A stretch of DNA of 64,000 nt from Firmicutes bacterium ASF500 (GTDB taxonomy: Bacteria > Bacillota > Clostridia > Oscillospirales > Oscillospiraceae): NCBI GenBank assembly GCA_000492175.2, contig CP097573.1:3162001-3226000 (forward strand). The letters are read 5' to 3'. This document shows, one piece after another, positions 1 through 8,301 of the stretch. Numbering within the stretch: the stretch's first letter is position 1; every line of letters begins with the position of its first letter. The position numbers and the translations under genes were made by a program. The notes under the pieces were generated by a model. That model saw only the letters and a list, made by a program, of their open reading frames with translations. It ran no database searches and had not been told where the DNA came from.

Positions 1-1
1 C

Positions 2-313
2 TCCACCACCCAGGCGGTGCGCACCTATCAGCAGCTGGTGGGGCTGACCCCAAACGGCTATGTGGACGAGACCACCTGGAACTCCATCTATGGAAACTTC
101 GCCCTGGCCGACTACTTCCTCCGGCGAGACACGGTGCGGGCCCAGTCCCTGCGGGAGAACGCCGTCCCTGTCATGGCCCAAGAGGGCGGGGGCGCGCCGG
201 AGCGGCCGGACCACTGGGACGACACCCCGCGGATGGGCCAGTATCCGGGCATCCCCCTGCGCCTGGGCCAGACCGACAACGGGGGAGACGGACAGAGAGG
301 AGTAAAGGTATGA
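2..313 (+). CDS. Peptidoglycan-binding domain protein, C-terminal part
   Basis: The reading frame is open from the first bases of the window, so only the C-terminal end is visible. The start 'AVRTYQQLVGL..NGYVDETTWNSIYG' is the last part of a PG_binding_1-type repeat (family knowledge: three-helix cell-wall binding module, with the typical 'G.VD..TW..I' ending). After it comes a low-complexity tail rich in Gly, Pro, Arg and Asp, without recognisable catalytic residues. The stop overlaps the next ATG by 4 bp (ATGA), so the two genes are translationally coupled. Any enzymatic domain would lie upstream of the window. Confidence 0.7.
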   Translation, partial: STTQAVRTYQQLVGLTPNGYVDETTWNSIYGNFALADYFLRRDTVRAQSLRENAVPVMAQEGGGAPERPDHWDDTPRMGQYPGIPLRLGQTDNGGDGQRGVKV

Positions 314-891
314 GAGATACGACTGCGGAACGGGAGCTTTTGGAGCGGGAGATGCTGGCTAAGCCGGTGAGCAGTCTGCAATATATGCTGCGGCAGCTGT
401 CCAGAACCTACCAGTCCCTGCCCCAGCTGGTGGTGGACGGGGTCTTTGGAGAGCGGACCCTGGAGGCGGTGATGCGCTTTCAGAAGGAGGCCGGCCTGCC
501 CGTCACCGGGACGGTGGATCAGGCCACCTGGGACGCCATCCGGAACTGCTGGCTGAGGCAGCAGGCCAAGGACAGCTACTCCCGGGCCACCCGGATCTTC
601 CCCTCGGAGGGCATCCAGGTCCACGAGGGGGAGACAAAGGAGTATTTGATTGTCCCCCAGACCATGTTCAATATTTTGTCCAAGCATTTTGAGGGCATCA
701 CCCCCTGTGACGCGGACGGCTGCAACGGCCCCGCCTCGGCGGAGAATATTCGCTGGCTCCAAAAGGCGGCCGGCCTGCCTGAGACCGGCTGTCTGGACAC
801 ATCTACCTGGGACGCCCTGTCCCACCTCTATGAAATTTTTGTCGTTCAGGACACCGACTGCCAGCCGGAATTTACCGGCGGGTGGGGATAA
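310..891 (+). CDS. Protein with two peptidoglycan-binding-like domains
   Basis: This 193-residue protein starts at an ATG overlapping the previous stop, with AGAGGAG just upstream. Two PG_binding_1-like modules are visible. The first is at about residues 17-75 ('DGVFGERTLEAVMRFQKEAGL' region ending 'GTVDQATWDAI'), the second at about 117-183 ('NIRWLQKAAGLPETG', 'LDTSTWDAL'). There is no signal peptide, membrane segment or hydrolase motif, so it looks like a wall-binding or structural protein, perhaps spore- or phage-tail-like. Together with its upstream neighbour it forms a cotranscribed pair of wall-binding proteins. Exact function unknown. Confidence 0.7.
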   Translation: MRDTTAERELLEREMLAKPVSSLQYMLRQLSRTYQSLPQLVVDGVFGERTLEAVMRFQKEAGLPVTGTVDQATWDAIRNCWLRQQAKDSYSRATRIFPSEGIQVHEGETKEYLIVPQTMFNILSKHFEGITPCDADGCNGPASAENIRWLQKAAGLPETGCLDTSTWDALSHLYEIFVVQDTDCQPEFTGGWG

Positions 892-931
892 ACGCGGACC
901 GCCCGCCCCAATAGGGGCGGGCGGTCCGCGT
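892..931. terminator. Bidirectional stem-loop between convergent genes
   Basis: A perfect 18-bp GC-rich stem (892-909 with 914-931) with the 4-nt loop AATA sits directly after the TAA of the peptidoglycan-binding gene and abuts the stop of the convergent small gene. There is no long T tract, but its position between convergent stops makes a shared terminator the best reading. Confidence 0.75.
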
Positions 932-1117
932 TTACAGCGACGCGCTGGGCAGGTTGTCCACAAAGGCCCGCAGCTGGGACTGACTGGTCATCTGTCCCAT
1001 CTGGAGCAGGATGGCGTTGCGCTGTTCCGGGGTGCAGCGGTCATAGAAGGCCGAGGCCCGGGGGTTCTTTTGCAGCAGTTCGCCGAAGGTCACCGCCGCG
1101 TTCATGTTCAAATCCAT
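932..1117 (-). CDS. Small hypothetical protein (61 aa)
   Basis: A short protein beginning MDLNMNAAVTFGELLQKNP. I chose the ATG at 1117 because GAGGTGATC lies 3-5 bases upstream of it; the longer frame to 1168 has no ribosome binding site. The sequence is helical and Gln/Arg-rich, with no membrane segment, Cys pair or recognised motif. It lies 48 bp downstream of the uracil-DNA glycosylase on the same strand and is probably cotranscribed with it. I do not recognise the family. Confidence 0.5.
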   Translation of the reverse strand: MDLNMNAAVTFGELLQKNPRASAFYDRCTPEQRNAILLQMGQMTSQSQLRAFVDNLPSASL

Positions 1118-1164
1118 AAGATCACCTCGGGGATAGTATGGCAGTTCGGGGCGGAAAACATACA

Positions 1165-1740
1165 TCAATAGGTATGATCGCAGATCTCGAGAATTTTGGC
1201 CTGAATGACCTTCAGGTCCTCAAAGGTCTCCGGGCGGCGGCGGGGGTCCCGGAGGATGGCGGCGGGGTGGAAGAGGGCGGTCATCCACACGCCGTTTTTC
1301 TCAAACCACTGGCCGTGCTCCTTGGTGATCTTGAAATCGGGCTTGATGATGCGGCAGGCGGCGATGCGGCCCAGGCAGATGATGATCTTGGGCCGGAGCA
1401 GGGAAACCTGACTGCGGAGATAGTCGATGCAGGCGTCCTGCTCGGTGTTCAGCGGGTCACGGTTCTGGGGCGGGCGGCACTTGACCATGTTGGCGATGTA
1501 GACGTTTTTGGTGCGGCTCAGGTCCACCATCTCCAGCATGTCGTCCAGCAGCTTGCCGCCCCGGCCCACGAAGGGCTGGCCCTGGAGGTCCTCGTTTTCC
1601 CCGGGGCCCTCCCCGATGCACAGCACCTCCGCGTCCCGGGGGCCGGCTCCGAAGACCACGTTGTGACGGGTGTCCGCCAGGGCGCACTTCTGACAGCTCA
1701 AGCAGGCCTGCTCCAAGGATTCCCAGTCATGAAACAGCAT
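1165..1740 (-). CDS. Family 4 uracil-DNA glycosylase (Fe-S)
   Basis: This 191-residue enzyme should remove uracil from DNA to begin base excision repair. The sequence shows the family-4/5 hallmarks: a Cys pair near the N-terminus (SCQKCALA), motif A 'GEGPGENEDLQGQPFVGRGG', the third cluster Cys in 'MVKCRPPQNRDP', and the C-terminal 'HPAAILRDP' motif that contacts the minor groove. In the family the cysteines hold a [4Fe-4S] cluster. GGAGGAA stands 5 bases before the ATG. Length is typical (about 190-200). It is divergent from mraZ across a 430-bp AT-rich gap. Confidence 0.9.
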   Translation of the reverse strand: MLFHDWESLEQACLSCQKCALADTRHNVVFGAGPRDAEVLCIGEGPGENEDLQGQPFVGRGGKLLDDMLEMVDLSRTKNVYIANMVKCRPPQNRDPLNTEQDACIDYLRSQVSLLRPKIIICLGRIAACRIIKPDFKITKEHGQWFEKNGVWMTALFHPAAILRDPRRRPETFEDLKVIQAKILEICDHTY

Positions 1741-2070
1741 GAAAAATTCCTCCTAATTCGGTCAGATTCGACCATTTGCGTCCAGTATACCACGCATTCA
1801 CCGGGGAGAAAAGGTTTTTTTTTTCGGTGAAAAAATTTTTTTACCAGTTTTAGCGCCTCTTTTTTCTGCGCTGTCCTGGAAAAGCGGCGGAGAGGCATCT
1901 GAGGGAATACAATATATGGGGAGCGACAGCAAACAAAACCAGAAGATATTGTGGATAAAAAATAATCATTCCGGCCTGGAAACAAATTAGAACGGACGTT
2001 TTAAACCCGGAAAATGCAAGTTTTTGTATGAAATTGCGGTCTCCAGCACAAAAACGACAGAAAATAACTC
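1741..2070. other. AT-rich intergenic region upstream of mraZ
   Basis: About 330 bases without a convincing gene. It contains T- and A-runs (1817-1850) and is clearly richer in A+T than its surroundings. A possible minus-strand -10 (TATACT, complement of 1783-1788) could serve the glycosylase gene, but its -35 is poor. Open frames here lack ribosome binding sites. Confidence 0.5.
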
Positions 2071-2099
2071 TTGCTTTTTATGTCAACAAGCCTTATACT
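2071..2099 (+). promoter_or_regulatory. Sigma-A promoter of the dcw cluster
   Basis: TTGCTT (2071-2076), a 17-bp spacer and TATACT (2094-2099). It lies about 70 bp upstream of mraZ and immediately before the MraZ-box repeats, so it probably starts the division-cluster transcript. Confidence 0.75.
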
Positions 2100-2109
2100 A
2101 AAAACCAAA

Positions 2110-2125
2110 GTGGAGCGAAGTGGAG
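2110..2125 (+). promoter_or_regulatory. MraZ operator boxes
   Basis: Two direct GTGGAG copies at 2110-2115 and 2120-2125, spaced exactly 10 bp and each preceded by AA, just downstream of the -10. Known MraZ proteins bind direct GTGG-type repeats ahead of their own gene. Autoregulation is therefore expected, by family inference. Confidence 0.75.
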
Positions 2126-2171
2126 GGAATTCCCTCAAAACCCCACTGGAATGGAGGAGAGGTGAGGAAGC

Positions 2172-2585
2172 GTGACCGGCACATACGAGCACAGCATCGA
2201 CGCCAAGGGCCGCCTCTTCATCCCCGCCAAGCTCCGGGAGGAGCTGGGCGTTACCTTCTACCTGGCCATGGGCGTGGACGCCTGCCTGGCCATCTACCCC
2301 CAGTCCACCTGGGACCGCTTCACCGAAAAATTCGCCTCCCTGCCCATGAGCCAGTCCAAGGCCATGCGCCCTCTCTTCGCCAACGCCGCCAAGTGTGAGC
2401 TGGACAGTCAGGGCCGCATCGTCATCCCCCAGAAGCTGCGAAAATACGCCGGGCTGGAGAAAGAGACCGTCATCATCGGCGTCAACGACCGGGCGGAGAT
2501 CTGGGCCGCCGACCGCTGGGACGCCCAGGAGGAGGAAATGACCCCCGAGAAGATGGCCGCCTGTATGGCCGAGCTGGGGTTCTGA
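2172..2585 (+). CDS. mraZ: Transcriptional regulator MraZ
   Basis: A 137-residue protein with the two tandem SpoVT/AbrB-like halves typical of MraZ: 'EHSIDAKGRLFIPAKLREEL' near the N-terminus and 'CELDSQGRIVIPQKLRKYA' about 70 residues later. The protein forms a ring and binds repeats in front of its own operon. The start is the GTG at 2172, with GGAGGAGAGGTGAGG upstream. It is the first gene of the cluster and is followed after 4 bp by rsmH. Length matches the family (about 140). Confidence 0.95.
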   Translation: MTGTYEHSIDAKGRLFIPAKLREELGVTFYLAMGVDACLAIYPQSTWDRFTEKFASLPMSQSKAMRPLFANAAKCELDSQGRIVIPQKLRKYAGLEKETVIIGVNDRAEIWAADRWDAQEEEMTPEKMAACMAELGF

Positions 2586-2589
2586 GCCT

Positions 2590-3525
2590 ATGAGTGAGTT
2601 TACCCACCGCCCGGTGCTGCTCCAGGAGTGCGTCGAGGCGCTGAATATCCGCCCGGAGGGCGTCTATCTGGACGGCACCCTGGGCCGGGCGGGCCACAGC
2701 GAGCAGATTGTAAGACGGCTGACCACCGGCCGGCTCATCTGCGTGGACCGGGACCAGGCGGCGCTGGACGCCGCCCGGGAGCGGCTGGCCCCCTGGATGG
2801 ACCGGACCACCCTGGTCCACAGCAACTTTGACCAGGTGGACGCAATTTTGGACAAGCTGTCCCTGTCCGGCGTGGACGGGATGCTCTTTGATCTGGGCGT
2901 CTCCTCCCCACAGCTGGACGACGGCAGCCGGGGCTTCTCCTACATGACGGACGCGCCGCTGGACATGCGGATGGACCGGGAGGAGGGCCTCACCGCCGCG
3001 GACATCGTCAACCGCTGGCCCCAGGAGGAGCTGCGGCGGATCATCTCCCAATATGGCGAGGAGCGCTTCGCGCCCCAGATCGCCGGGGCCATCGTCCGCC
3101 GCAGGGGGGACAAGCCCATTGCCACCACCCTGGAGCTGGTGGAGATCATCAAGAGCGCCATGCCCGCCAAGGCCCTGCGGGAGAAGCAGCACCCGGCCAA
3201 GCGGACCTTCCAGGCCATCCGCATCGCCGTCAACGACGAGCTGTCCAGCGTGGAGCGGATGCTCCAGCGGGCCGTCCCCAGGCTGAACCGGGGCGGGCGG
3301 CTGGCGGTGATTACCTTCCACTCCCTGGAGGACCGGGTGGTCAAGACCGGCCTGGCCGGCTTTGCCAGGGGCTGTACCTGCCCGCCGGACTTTCCGGTGT
3401 GCGTCTGCGGCAAAACGCCGGATATCCGGCTGGTGAATAAAAAGCCCATCCTTCCCAGCCAGAGGGAGGTTGAGGAAAATCCCCGGGCCCGCAGCGCGAA
3501 GCTGAGGGCTGCGGAGAAGCTGTAA
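2590..3525 (+). CDS. rsmH: 16S rRNA (cytosine-1402-N4)-methyltransferase RsmH
   Basis: The 311-residue enzyme uses SAM to methylate N4 of C1402 in 16S rRNA. It shows 'HRPVLLQECVEAL', the SAM site 'YLDGTLGRAGHSEQIV', 'DRDQAALDAARERL', 'FDLGVSSPQLDDGSRGFSY', and the C-terminal 'NRGGRLAVITFHSLEDRVVK' followed by a Cys-rich stretch 'RGCTCPPDFPVCVCG'. It lies directly after mraZ with no room for a promoter, so it is translationally coupled. Order and length are standard for Firmicutes dcw clusters. Confidence 0.96.
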   Translation: MSEFTHRPVLLQECVEALNIRPEGVYLDGTLGRAGHSEQIVRRLTTGRLICVDRDQAALDAARERLAPWMDRTTLVHSNFDQVDAILDKLSLSGVDGMLFDLGVSSPQLDDGSRGFSYMTDAPLDMRMDREEGLTAADIVNRWPQEELRRIISQYGEERFAPQIAGAIVRRRGDKPIATTLELVEIIKSAMPAKALREKQHPAKRTFQAIRIAVNDELSSVERMLQRAVPRLNRGGRLAVITFHSLEDRVVKTGLAGFARGCTCPPDFPVCVCGKTPDIRLVNKKPILPSQREVEENPRARSAKLRAAEKL

Positions 3526-3545
3526 GATAAGAGGAGCGTCGATTT

Positions 3546-4106
3546 ATGGCCGTCAACCGCCGTAAAAATACAATCCCATATCGTACCTACGGCAGCGCGG
3601 CCTATTCCCCCGCCTACGACGGGAACGCCGCCCGAGTCCCCCGCCGGGAGGAGGAGCCGCGCCGCGCGCCGGTCCCTCAGCCCAAGAAGCCGGTCCGCCG
3701 CCAAGAGCGGACCAGGGTCGAGGTCCGGCAGGCGGGAGCCGTCGCCCCCTTCGCAGTGGTGGGCTTCCTGGCAGTGGCGGTGTTCGCCATCATGCTGATT
3801 ACCAGCTACACCCAGCTCATGGTAGCCAACAACGAGATGGTCACCCTCCGCCGGGAGCTGTCCAGCCTGAAGGAGGAGAACATCACCCTCTCGGCTCAGT
3901 ATGAGAAGGTTTTCGACCTGGCTACCATCCAGGCGGCGGTGGGAGACACGATGATACGGCCCACCGGCGATCAGGTGGTGTATATCGACCTGTCCGCGCC
4001 GGATACCGTCACCGTATATGGGGAGCCCTCCGTGGCGGACGGCCTGCAAAATTTGCTGGACGGTGTGGAGGATGTTTTCAGCAGCATCATAGAATATTTC
4101 CGCTGA
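3546..4106 (+). CDS. ftsL: FtsL-like septum protein
   Basis: A 186-residue single-pass membrane protein. It has a basic, Pro/Arg-rich cytoplasmic N-terminus (about 1-63), one membrane segment (about 66-88, 'APFAVVGFLAVAVFAIMLI') and a heptad coiled coil ('MVANNEMVTLRRELSSLKEENITLSAQYEKV'). This is the layout of FtsL/DivIC, which bridge FtsQ and FtsI/FtsW at the septum. FtsL is poorly conserved, so position between rsmH and the division PBP carries much of the argument. AGAGGAG lies upstream of the ATG. It is longer than many FtsL proteins because of both tails. Confidence 0.8.
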   Translation: MAVNRRKNTIPYRTYGSAAYSPAYDGNAARVPRREEEPRRAPVPQPKKPVRRQERTRVEVRQAGAVAPFAVVGFLAVAVFAIMLITSYTQLMVANNEMVTLRRELSSLKEENITLSAQYEKVFDLATIQAAVGDTMIRPTGDQVVYIDLSAPDTVTVYGEPSVADGLQNLLDGVEDVFSSIIEYFR

Positions 4107-4181
4107 CCCCGCCATATAAATGAGCCATAGGCCGGCTGGGTCATCGCGCACAGACTTACCGGTACATAAATAGAAGGAACG

Positions 4182-4210
4182 GGGGGCGCAAGAAGCATTC
4201 TTGCGCCCCC
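4182..4210 (+). promoter_or_regulatory. Leader hairpin ahead of the division PBP gene
   Basis: A perfect 13-bp stem (4182-4194 with 4198-4210), loop GCA, placed 22 bp before the ATG of the PBP gene. No T tract follows, so it looks like a leader structure or a partial terminator rather than a full stop. It could lower read-through or protect an mRNA end. Confidence 0.5.
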
Positions 4211-4232
4211 TCTCGCGGAGGAGGGCGCAGAC

Positions 4233-6671
4233 ATGAGAAGAAGATACGAGCAGGGGATCAAGTGGAGCGGCACGCCCTCCAACGCCACCCGGGGCACCCA
4301 CTCCAAGCGGTCCATCTTCCGCCGGACCCTGTTTTTAATGGTGGTGTGCGGCGTGCTGATGTTCATTCCCCTGGGCTGGAAGCTGTGGGATATCGCCATC
4401 GTCCACCAGGAGGAGTATCAGAAGGCCGCCGCCCAGCAGCAGAAGCTGGACTTTGTCATATCCGCCAGCCGGGGCAACATCTACGACCGGAATGACAACG
4501 TGATGGCCATGTCGGCCACGGTGTATAAGCTGATCTTCTCCCCCATCGACCTGGTGAAGAGCGTCCCCAACAAGGACGAGGACGGCAAGCAGCTGCCCGA
4601 TGAGGTCCGTCAGGCCATGGTCGCCGCCCGGCAGGACGAGATGGTGGAGGAGCTGATGACTCTGGTCCCCACGCTGGACCGGGAGAAGACCGTCAAGCAG
4701 GTCCACAACACCAAGTCCGCCTACTGGGAAGTAAAGGTGAACATCGAGGAGGAGGAGAAGGAGCGGCTTCAGAAGTACATCTCGGACAACAAGGCCGCCT
4801 CCTACCTCCGTCTGGTCACCAGCACCAAGCGGTACTACCCCTACTCCGGGCTGGCCGCCCAGGCGCTGGGCTTTGTCAACGCCAACGGAGGGGCCTACGG
4901 CATTGAGGCGGTGTACAACGACATGCTGGAGGGCACCACCGGCCGGGTGTTTACCACCCGCACCGCCGCCGGCACCGAGCGGTACAACAGCTACGCCGAG
5001 TATATCGACGCCCAGGACGGCTATGACCTGACCCTCACCATCGACACCACCATCCAGTCCTATCTGGAAAAGGCGCTGGAGGAGGGAATCGCGGAGTTTG
5101 ACGTGCGCAACGGGGCCTTCGCCATTGCTATGGACCCCAAGACCGGGGCCATTCTGGGCATCGCCAGCTCCCCGGACTTCGACCCCAACAACTACTCTAT
5201 AATTACCAACGACCTGCTCAACAGCCAGCTGGAGACGGAAACCGCCGCCATCTTTGAGAGCCTGAAGGCCGACAACCCGGAGCACCTCACAGAGGGCGAG
5301 CTGCTGGACAAGGCGGCCGCTCAGGCCAGGACCAACGCCCAGGTGACCCAGTGGCGCAACAAGGCCATTGACTCCCGGTATGAGCCGGGCTCCACCTTCA
5401 AGGCCCTGGTGCTGGCCGCCGCCCTGGAGGAGGGGCTGGTCAGCGAAAGCGACACCTTCAACTGTACCGGCTCCGTTCAGCTGGCTGACCACACCATCCA
5501 CTGTTCCAAGCGGAGCGGTCACGGAAACCAGACCCTGGCCCAGGCGGTGGGCAACTCCTGCAACCCCGCCTTTATGGAGATCGGCAGCCGGCTGGGCAAG
5601 GACCGGTTCTATGACTACTTCGAGGCCTTCGGCATGCTGGAGAGCACCGGCATCGACCTGCCCGGCGAGGCCAGCCTCACCGGCGCCATGTGGAGCCGGG
5701 AGGCGATGACCAACGTGGACCTGGCGGTGGCCTCCTTCGGCCAGCGCTTCGAGGTCACCCCCCTCCAGATGATCTGCGGCTTCTCCGCCGTCATCAACGG
5801 GGGCAACCTGGTGAAGCCCTATGTGGTTCAGTCCATCAGCACCCGGGAGGGCACCACCATCCGAAACACCGAGCCGGAGATTGTCCGCCAGGTGGTGAGC
5901 AGGCAGACCAGCCAGCGGGCGGCGGACATTTTGGAGAAGGTGGTGTCCGAGGGCACGGGCAGCAACGCCTATGTGTCGGGCTACCGCATCGGCGGCAAGA
6001 CGGGCTCCTCCGAGGTGAAGACCGAGGAGGACCGGACCATCGTCTCCTTCATGGGCTACGCCCCCGCCGACGACCCCCAAGTGATTGTCCTCATCGCCTT
6101 TGACAAGCCCCAGCCCAAGGCGCCGGGGAGCAACGAGTCCACCACCGGCCGCTACATCAGCGGCGGCAACATGGCCGCCCGGAAGGCCGGCCCCCTCATC
6201 GCCCAGATTCTGGACTATATGGGGGTGGAGAAGGTGTACAGCTCCGCCGAGTCCGCCGCCGTGGACGTGTCCGTCCCCGATGTGACGGGCAAGACAGTGA
6301 CCGAGGCGAAAGCGGCCCTGTCCGAAAAGACCCTGAACTGCCGGACCATCGGGACGGGGGACACCGTCTCCCGGCAGATCCCCGGAGCGGGGACGAAAAT
6401 CCCCGGCGGGTCCACCGTCATCCTATACCTGGGCGACGCCGTCCCGGAGGAGACCGGAACGGTGCCCAATGTGACCGGTATGACCTATGAAGCGGCCAAG
6501 CAGGCCCTGGAGCGGGAGGGCTTCTTCATGCGGGCCTCGGGCACATCGGTGTATTACAGCAACTCCACCACCGCCGACGGCCAGAGCGTCAACGGCGGCG
6601 AGACCGCCGCCATCGGCACCGTGATCGACGTGCGGTTCTTCAACAAGGTGGACGACGGCTACGCGGGATAG
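4233..6671 (+). CDS. ftsI: Class B penicillin-binding protein with two PASTA domains (FtsI/SpoVD type)
   Basis: An 812-residue transpeptidase that cross-links septal or spore-cortex peptidoglycan. A membrane anchor lies at about residues 32-52, followed by the PBP dimer domain ('SRGNIYDRN'). The transpeptidase domain has S387-T-F-K (nucleophile Ser), S442-C-N and K589-T-G. Two C-terminal PASTA modules begin at 'VPDVTGKTVTEAKAAL' and 'VPNVTGMTYEAAKQAL'. PASTA repeats occur in Bacillus SpoVD and PBP2B; with one class B gene here I cannot separate the vegetative and sporulation roles. Position between ftsL and murE is standard. Confidence 0.93.
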   Translation: MRRRYEQGIKWSGTPSNATRGTHSKRSIFRRTLFLMVVCGVLMFIPLGWKLWDIAIVHQEEYQKAAAQQQKLDFVISASRGNIYDRNDNVMAMSATVYKLIFSPIDLVKSVPNKDEDGKQLPDEVRQAMVAARQDEMVEELMTLVPTLDREKTVKQVHNTKSAYWEVKVNIEEEEKERLQKYISDNKAASYLRLVTSTKRYYPYSGLAAQALGFVNANGGAYGIEAVYNDMLEGTTGRVFTTRTAAGTERYNSYAEYIDAQDGYDLTLTIDTTIQSYLEKALEEGIAEFDVRNGAFAIAMDPKTGAILGIASSPDFDPNNYSIITNDLLNSQLETETAAIFESLKADNPEHLTEGELLDKAAAQARTNAQVTQWRNKAIDSRYEPGSTFKALVLAAALEEGLVSESDTFNCTGSVQLADHTIHCSKRSGHGNQTLAQAVGNSCNPAFMEIGSRLGKDRFYDYFEAFGMLESTGIDLPGEASLTGAMWSREAMTNVDLAVASFGQRFEVTPLQMICGFSAVINGGNLVKPYVVQSISTREGTTIRNTEPEIVRQVVSRQTSQRAADILEKVVSEGTGSNAYVSGYRIGGKTGSSEVKTEEDRTIVSFMGYAPADDPQVIVLIAFDKPQPKAPGSNESTTGRYISGGNMAARKAGPLIAQILDYMGVEKVYSSAESAAVDVSVPDVTGKTVTEAKAALSEKTLNCRTIGTGDTVSRQIPGAGTKIPGGSTVILYLGDAVPEETGTVPNVTGMTYEAAKQALEREGFFMRASGTSVYYSNSTTADGQSVNGGETAAIGTVIDVRFFNKVDDGYAG

Positions 6672-6680
6672 AAACCTCCT

Positions 6681-6720
6681 TCGTCACGGCTCCGCCGTGC
6701 CGCCTCCCCCGGTGGGGGGC
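6681..6720. repeat. Fragment of palindromic intergenic repeat
   Basis: The short dyad TCACGGCTCCGCCGTGCCG followed by a C/G run resembles the arm sequence of the longer palindromic elements at 9291, 15521 and 17369. It fills most of the gap between the PBP gene and murE. Confidence 0.45.
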
Positions 6721-6759
6721 GTTAGAGAGAATAAAACTCCACCCTTGAGGGGTGACACC

Positions 6760-8250
6760 ATGACTTTGCGCGACCTTTTGGCTGGCGTCCCCCTCACAGG
6801 GGGGAGCCTCGACCTGGAAATGGAAATAAATTCCATTTCCTCCGATACCCGGACGCTGAAGCCGGGGGCCCTCTTCGCCGCCCTGCCCGGAGCGGAGGCG
6901 GACGGCCATCAGTTCATCCAGGCCGCCCTGGAGAAGGGGGCCGCCGCCGTGCTGTGCCAGCGGGCGCCGGAATACCCCGGTCCCTGGCTGACGGCGGAGG
7001 ATGTCCGGCTGGCCTTCGCCCTGGTGTGTGCCAACTGGTTTGGCCGTCCGGGGGAGGGCATGACCCTCGTCGCCGTCACCGGCACCAACGGCAAGACCAC
7101 CACCACCAGCCTGCTCAAGGAGCTGCTGGAGCGGGCGCTGGGGGCCAAGGTTGGCCTGATCGGCACCAACCGGAACATGATCGGCCCGGAGGAGCTGCCC
7201 GCCCATCGGACCACGCCGGGGAGCTTTGAGCTCCAGTCCCTTCTGCGCCGGATGGCCGATGGGGGCTGTACCCACGTGGTGATGGAGGTCTCCTCCCACG
7301 CCCTGGTCCAGCACCGGACGGCGGGCCTCACCTTCGACGCGGGGGTGTTTACCAACCTGACCCAGGACCACCTGGACTACCACCACACCATGGAGGAGTA
7401 CCGCCGGGCCAAGGGTCTGCTCTTTCAGCAGTGCCGGAGGGCCGTTCTCAACCTGGACGACGAGGCGGGGCGCTGGTATTTGGACAACATCCCCTGTCCC
7501 GCCTTCACCTATTCGGAGAACAAGAACGGGGCGGACCTGTCCGCCCGGAATATCCGCCTGTTCCCCAGCCACGTGGAGTTCGAGGCCCTGACCCTGGGGG
7601 AGATCTCCAGAGTTCACCTGCCCATACCTGGAGGTTTTTCCATCTACAACGCCCTGTCCGCCCTGTCCGCCGGGCTGTGCCTGGGGCTGGCGCTGGAGGA
7701 TATGGCCCGGGTCATGCCCTCGGTCCACGGGGTGAAGGGGCGGGTGGAGGTGGTGCCTGTCCCCCGGGCGTACACCGTTTTGATCGACTACGCCCACAGC
7801 CCCAACGCGCTGGAGAATATCCTGTCCACCGCCCGGGACTTCACCGCCGGCCGCCTGATCTGCGTATTCGGCTGCGGCGGCGACCGGGATAAGACCAAGC
7901 GGCCCATCATGGGGGCCGTGGCCGGGGAGCTGGCCGATGTGGCCGTGGTCACCTCTGACAACCCCCGCACCGAGGATCCCCGGGCCATCATCGGCGATAT
8001 TCTGGCGGGTATGTCCGGCTCGGAGGCGGAGCTCCATGTGGAGCCCGACCGCCGGGAGGCCATCGGCTGGGCCCTGTCTCAGGGCGGGCCGGGGGACGTG
8101 ATCGTCCTGGCCGGCAAGGGCCACGAGACCTATCAGGAGATCGGCGGCGTACAATACCCCATGGACGAGCGGGAGATTGTGGCGGACTGGTTCGAAAAAT
8201 TAGACAACCGGCAAAAAATGGCTGGAAAATCCCCCGCGGGTGTGGTATAA
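6760..8250 (+). CDS. murE: UDP-MurNAc-L-Ala-D-Glu:meso-DAP ligase MurE
   Basis: A 496-residue Mur ligase that adds the third amino acid to the peptidoglycan stem, using ATP in the cytosol. I set the start at ATG 6760, preceded by GAGGGGTG; the frame extends to 6697 without a ribosome site. Visible motifs are the ATP loop 'GTNGKTTTTSLL', 'MEVSSHAL', the carbamylated-Lys region, 'VFGCGGDRDKTKRPIMG' and 'SDNPRTEDP'. In MurE the DNPR motif marks meso-diaminopimelate specificity, which agrees with lysA and dapF further on. Confidence 0.96.
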   Translation: MTLRDLLAGVPLTGGSLDLEMEINSISSDTRTLKPGALFAALPGAEADGHQFIQAALEKGAAAVLCQRAPEYPGPWLTAEDVRLAFALVCANWFGRPGEGMTLVAVTGTNGKTTTTSLLKELLERALGAKVGLIGTNRNMIGPEELPAHRTTPGSFELQSLLRRMADGGCTHVVMEVSSHALVQHRTAGLTFDAGVFTNLTQDHLDYHHTMEEYRRAKGLLFQQCRRAVLNLDDEAGRWYLDNIPCPAFTYSENKNGADLSARNIRLFPSHVEFEALTLGEISRVHLPIPGGFSIYNALSALSAGLCLGLALEDMARVMPSVHGVKGRVEVVPVPRAYTVLIDYAHSPNALENILSTARDFTAGRLICVFGCGGDRDKTKRPIMGAVAGELADVAVVTSDNPRTEDPRAIIGDILAGMSGSEAELHVEPDRREAIGWALSQGGPGDVIVLAGKGHETYQEIGGVQYPMDEREIVADWFEKLDNRQKMAGKSPAGVV

Positions 8251-8301
8251 TGCTATGCTTTACAGCAATTCAAAAGAGAAAAAACCGGGAGGGTTCTGAA
8301 T

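Noticed and set aside
4335..6080. A 581-codon open frame antisense to the PBP gene
   Set aside because: Same GC-driven shadow effect; no start signal and composition dominated by Gly, Val, His and Leu.
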